Source: Pseudomonas sp. Bout1 (lineage in GTDB: Bacteria > Pseudomonadota > Gammaproteobacteria > Pseudomonadales > Pseudomonadaceae). Taken from it: 64,000 nucleotides of DNA. The notes under the pieces are model-generated. The model had not been told where the DNA came from, made no database searches, and saw only the letters and a list, made by a program, of their open reading frames with translations. Made by a program: the position numbers and the translations under genes. The DNA lies in the NCBI RefSeq assembly GCF_034314165.1, contig NZ_JAVIWK010000001.1:3239001-3303000 (forward strand), read 5' to 3'. This document shows positions 62,718 to 64,000 of the stretch, in pieces. Positions within the stretch are counted from its first letter, which is position 1. Each line of letters opens with the position of its first letter.

Positions 62718-63923
62718 ATGACTTGTGCTTATATCTTTGACGCCGTGCGCACCCCGCGCGGTCGCGGGCGGCCGGACGGTGCGCTGCATGAGGTGACGTC
62801 CCTGGCCCTGGCAGTGCAGGTGCTGCAAGCCATCCGTGAACGTAACCACCTGGACACCACCTGGGTCGATGACGTGATTCTTGGCTGCGTGATGCCGGTG
62901 GGCGAACAGGGCAGCGACATCGCGCGCATTGCGGCGCTGGTCGCAGGCTACGCGCAGAGTGTGCCGGGGGTGAGCATCAACCGGTTCTGCGCCTCGGGCC
63001 TTGAGGCGTGCAATATGGCTGCGGGCAAAGTACTCAGCGGCGAGGCACGCATGGTGGTGGCCGGCGGTGTGGAGTCGATGTCGCGGGTGGCGTTGGGTGC
63101 CGATGGTGGTGCGATGCTGGTCGATCCCAGCTTTGCCTTCGATCACTACTACGCGCCCCAAGGCATTGGCGCCGACCTTATCGCCACCTTGTTCGGCTAC
63201 AGCCGCGAGGCCGTGGATAGCTACGCCGTTGAAAGCCAGCGCCGCGCCGCGCGTGCCTGGGAGCAAGGGCGCTTCGCCAGGTCGATCGTGCCGGTGCTGG
63301 ACCAGAGCGGCATCGTGCTGCTGGATCGCGATGAACATATGCGCCCACAAACCACCGTGCAGTCCCTGGCCGGGCTCAAGCCGGCATTCGCCAAGCAGGG
63401 CGAGTCCGGTTACGACAGCGCCGCGCTCGCACGCTACCCGATGGTCGAGCAGATCAACCACGTTCACCACGGCGGCAACTCGTCTGGCGTGGTGGACGGC
63501 GCCTCAGCCGTGTTGATCGGCTCCAAAGCCGCCGGCGAAGCATTGGGTCTTAAGCCTCGTGCACGCATCAAGGGCATGGTTTCGGTAGGTTCCGAGCCGA
63601 CCATCATGCTCACCGGCCCGGCCATTGCCACGCGCAAAGTGCTTGATCGCCTGGGCATGACCACCGCTGACATCGACCTGTTTGAACTCAACGAAGCGTT
63701 TGCCGCTGTGGTGCTGCGCTACTTGCAGGTGCTCGACCTGGACCCGGCCAAGGTCAACGTCAACGGCGGTGCGATTGCCATGGGGCACCCGCTGGGGGCC
63801 ACCGGCGCGATGATTCTGGGCACCGCCCTGGACGAGCTGGAGCGCACCGGCCAGGGAACCGCACTGGTCAACCTGTGCGTGGGTGCCGGCATGGGCACCG
63901 CTACCGTCATCGAGCGGGTTTGA
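62718..63923 (+). CDS. Acetyl-CoA acyltransferase (thiolase)
   Basis: The product is 401 aa from the ATG at 62,718, 14 bp after the SDR stop. Thiolase catalytic residues are Cys91 ([11 protein letters not shown]), His357 (GHPLGATGA) and Cys387 (LCVGAGMG). It cleaves 3-ketoacyl-CoA in beta-oxidation, or condenses acetyl-CoA. It is followed 8 bp later by the enoyl-CoA hydratase/dehydrogenase-type gene. Confidence 0.9.
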   Translation: MTCAYIFDAVRTPRGRGRPDGALHEVTSLALAVQVLQAIRERNHLDTTWVDDVILGCVMPVGEQGSDIARIAALVAGYAQSVPGVSINRFCASGLEACNMAAGKVLSGEARMVVAGGVESMSRVALGADGGAMLVDPSFAFDHYYAPQGIGADLIATLFGYSREAVDSYAVESQRRAARAWEQGRFARSIVPVLDQSGIVLLDRDEHMRPQTTVQSLAGLKPAFAKQGESGYDSAALARYPMVEQINHVHHGGNSSGVVDGASAVLIGSKAAGEALGLKPRARIKGMVSVGSEPTIMLTGPAIATRKVLDRLGMTTADIDLFELNEAFAAVVLRYLQVLDLDPAKVNVNGGAIAMGHPLGATGAMILGTALDELERTGQGTALVNLCVGAGMGTATVIERV

Positions 63924-63931
63924 GGAGCGAT

Positions 63932-64000
63932 ATGAACAATTTTTCCATCACGATCGACGCCGAGGGTGTCGCGCTGATTACCTTCGATGTGCCCGGCAAG
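63932..64000 (+). CDS. 3-hydroxyacyl-CoA dehydrogenase/enoyl-CoA hydratase (FadB/FadJ-like), partial at window end
   Basis: Only 23 codons are present: [31 protein letters not shown] site precedes the ATG at 63,932. The start resembles the N-terminus of multifunctional FadJ/FadB alpha subunits (an enoyl-CoA hydratase strand followed by DVPGK). The gene context (SDR, thiolase) supports this. The rest of the gene lies outside the window. Confidence 0.6.
   Translation, partial: MNNFSITIDAEGVALITFDVPGK

Overview
The window reads as chromosome of a fluorescent-group Pseudomonas. The evidence is the mexEF-oprN efflux operon, the benABCD-benK-OprD benzoate cluster, several Pseudomonas-type small proteins (DUF2790-like, DUF1264/OBAP), high-GC coding sequence with ATGA-type overlaps, and REP-type inverted repeats with Pseudomonas-like cores. 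No rRNA, tRNA, CRISPR array, complete insertion sequence, prophage or origin was found.

Layout. 1-4,100: small stand-alone genes (OBAP lipoprotein, cupin, glutathione-independent formaldehyde dehydrogenase type enzyme, short hypotheticals). 4,176-13,867: a sugar or polyol catabolic locus. deoC lies on the minus strand, divergent from a DeoR-type regulator. Then come a ribose-type binding protein, a GatD-like dehydrogenase that lacks the structural zinc cysteines, an FGGY kinase, a SorC-type regulator, the ABC ATPase and permease, and a HAD phosphatase. A perfect 9-bp inverted repeat overlaps the promoter region of the binding-protein gene, and a related site sits inside the deoC promoter. 13.8-21.9 kb: small housekeeping or hypothetical genes, two large REP-like palindromic arrays, an outer-membrane-like protein and mgtA. 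22.0-25.5 kb: a scarred accessory segment with a REPIN, a repeated intergenic element, a frameshifted AraC regulator, an AT-rich MFS gene and a truncated JmjC-like cupin. 25.6-31.4 kb: mexEF-oprN. 31.7-38.3 kb: a hybrid sensor kinase and a second complete sugar ABC transporter with a sigma-54-like promoter. 38.3-42.3 kb: a minus-strand operon of an amino-acid binding protein, a fused permease-ATPase, a GntR regulator and a DUF1989 protein. 42.5-51.4 kb: an MFS pump, benR, benABCD, benK and an OprD-family porin. 51.4-53.8 kb: LysR and SDR genes with a remnant of an MFS gene. 54.2-60.9 kb: an unassigned pathway with a BFD-containing FAD oxidoreductase, an HcnB-like FAD oxidoreductase, a glycerol-kinase-like FGGY kinase that has lost the glycerol-binding arginine, an APC-family amine permease and a DeoR/GlpR regulator. 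61.4 kb to the end: a DUF1937 protein and the start of a beta-oxidation-like operon (SDR, thiolase, enoyl-CoA hydratase/dehydrogenase type).

The genes form self-contained import-plus-catabolism modules, most with their own regulator. The least explained modules are the 54-61 kb kinase/oxidoreductase/amine-permease locus, which has a shared DNA motif in three intergenic regions, the DUF1989 operon with its fused transporter, and the 4-14 kb polyol-type locus linked to deoC.
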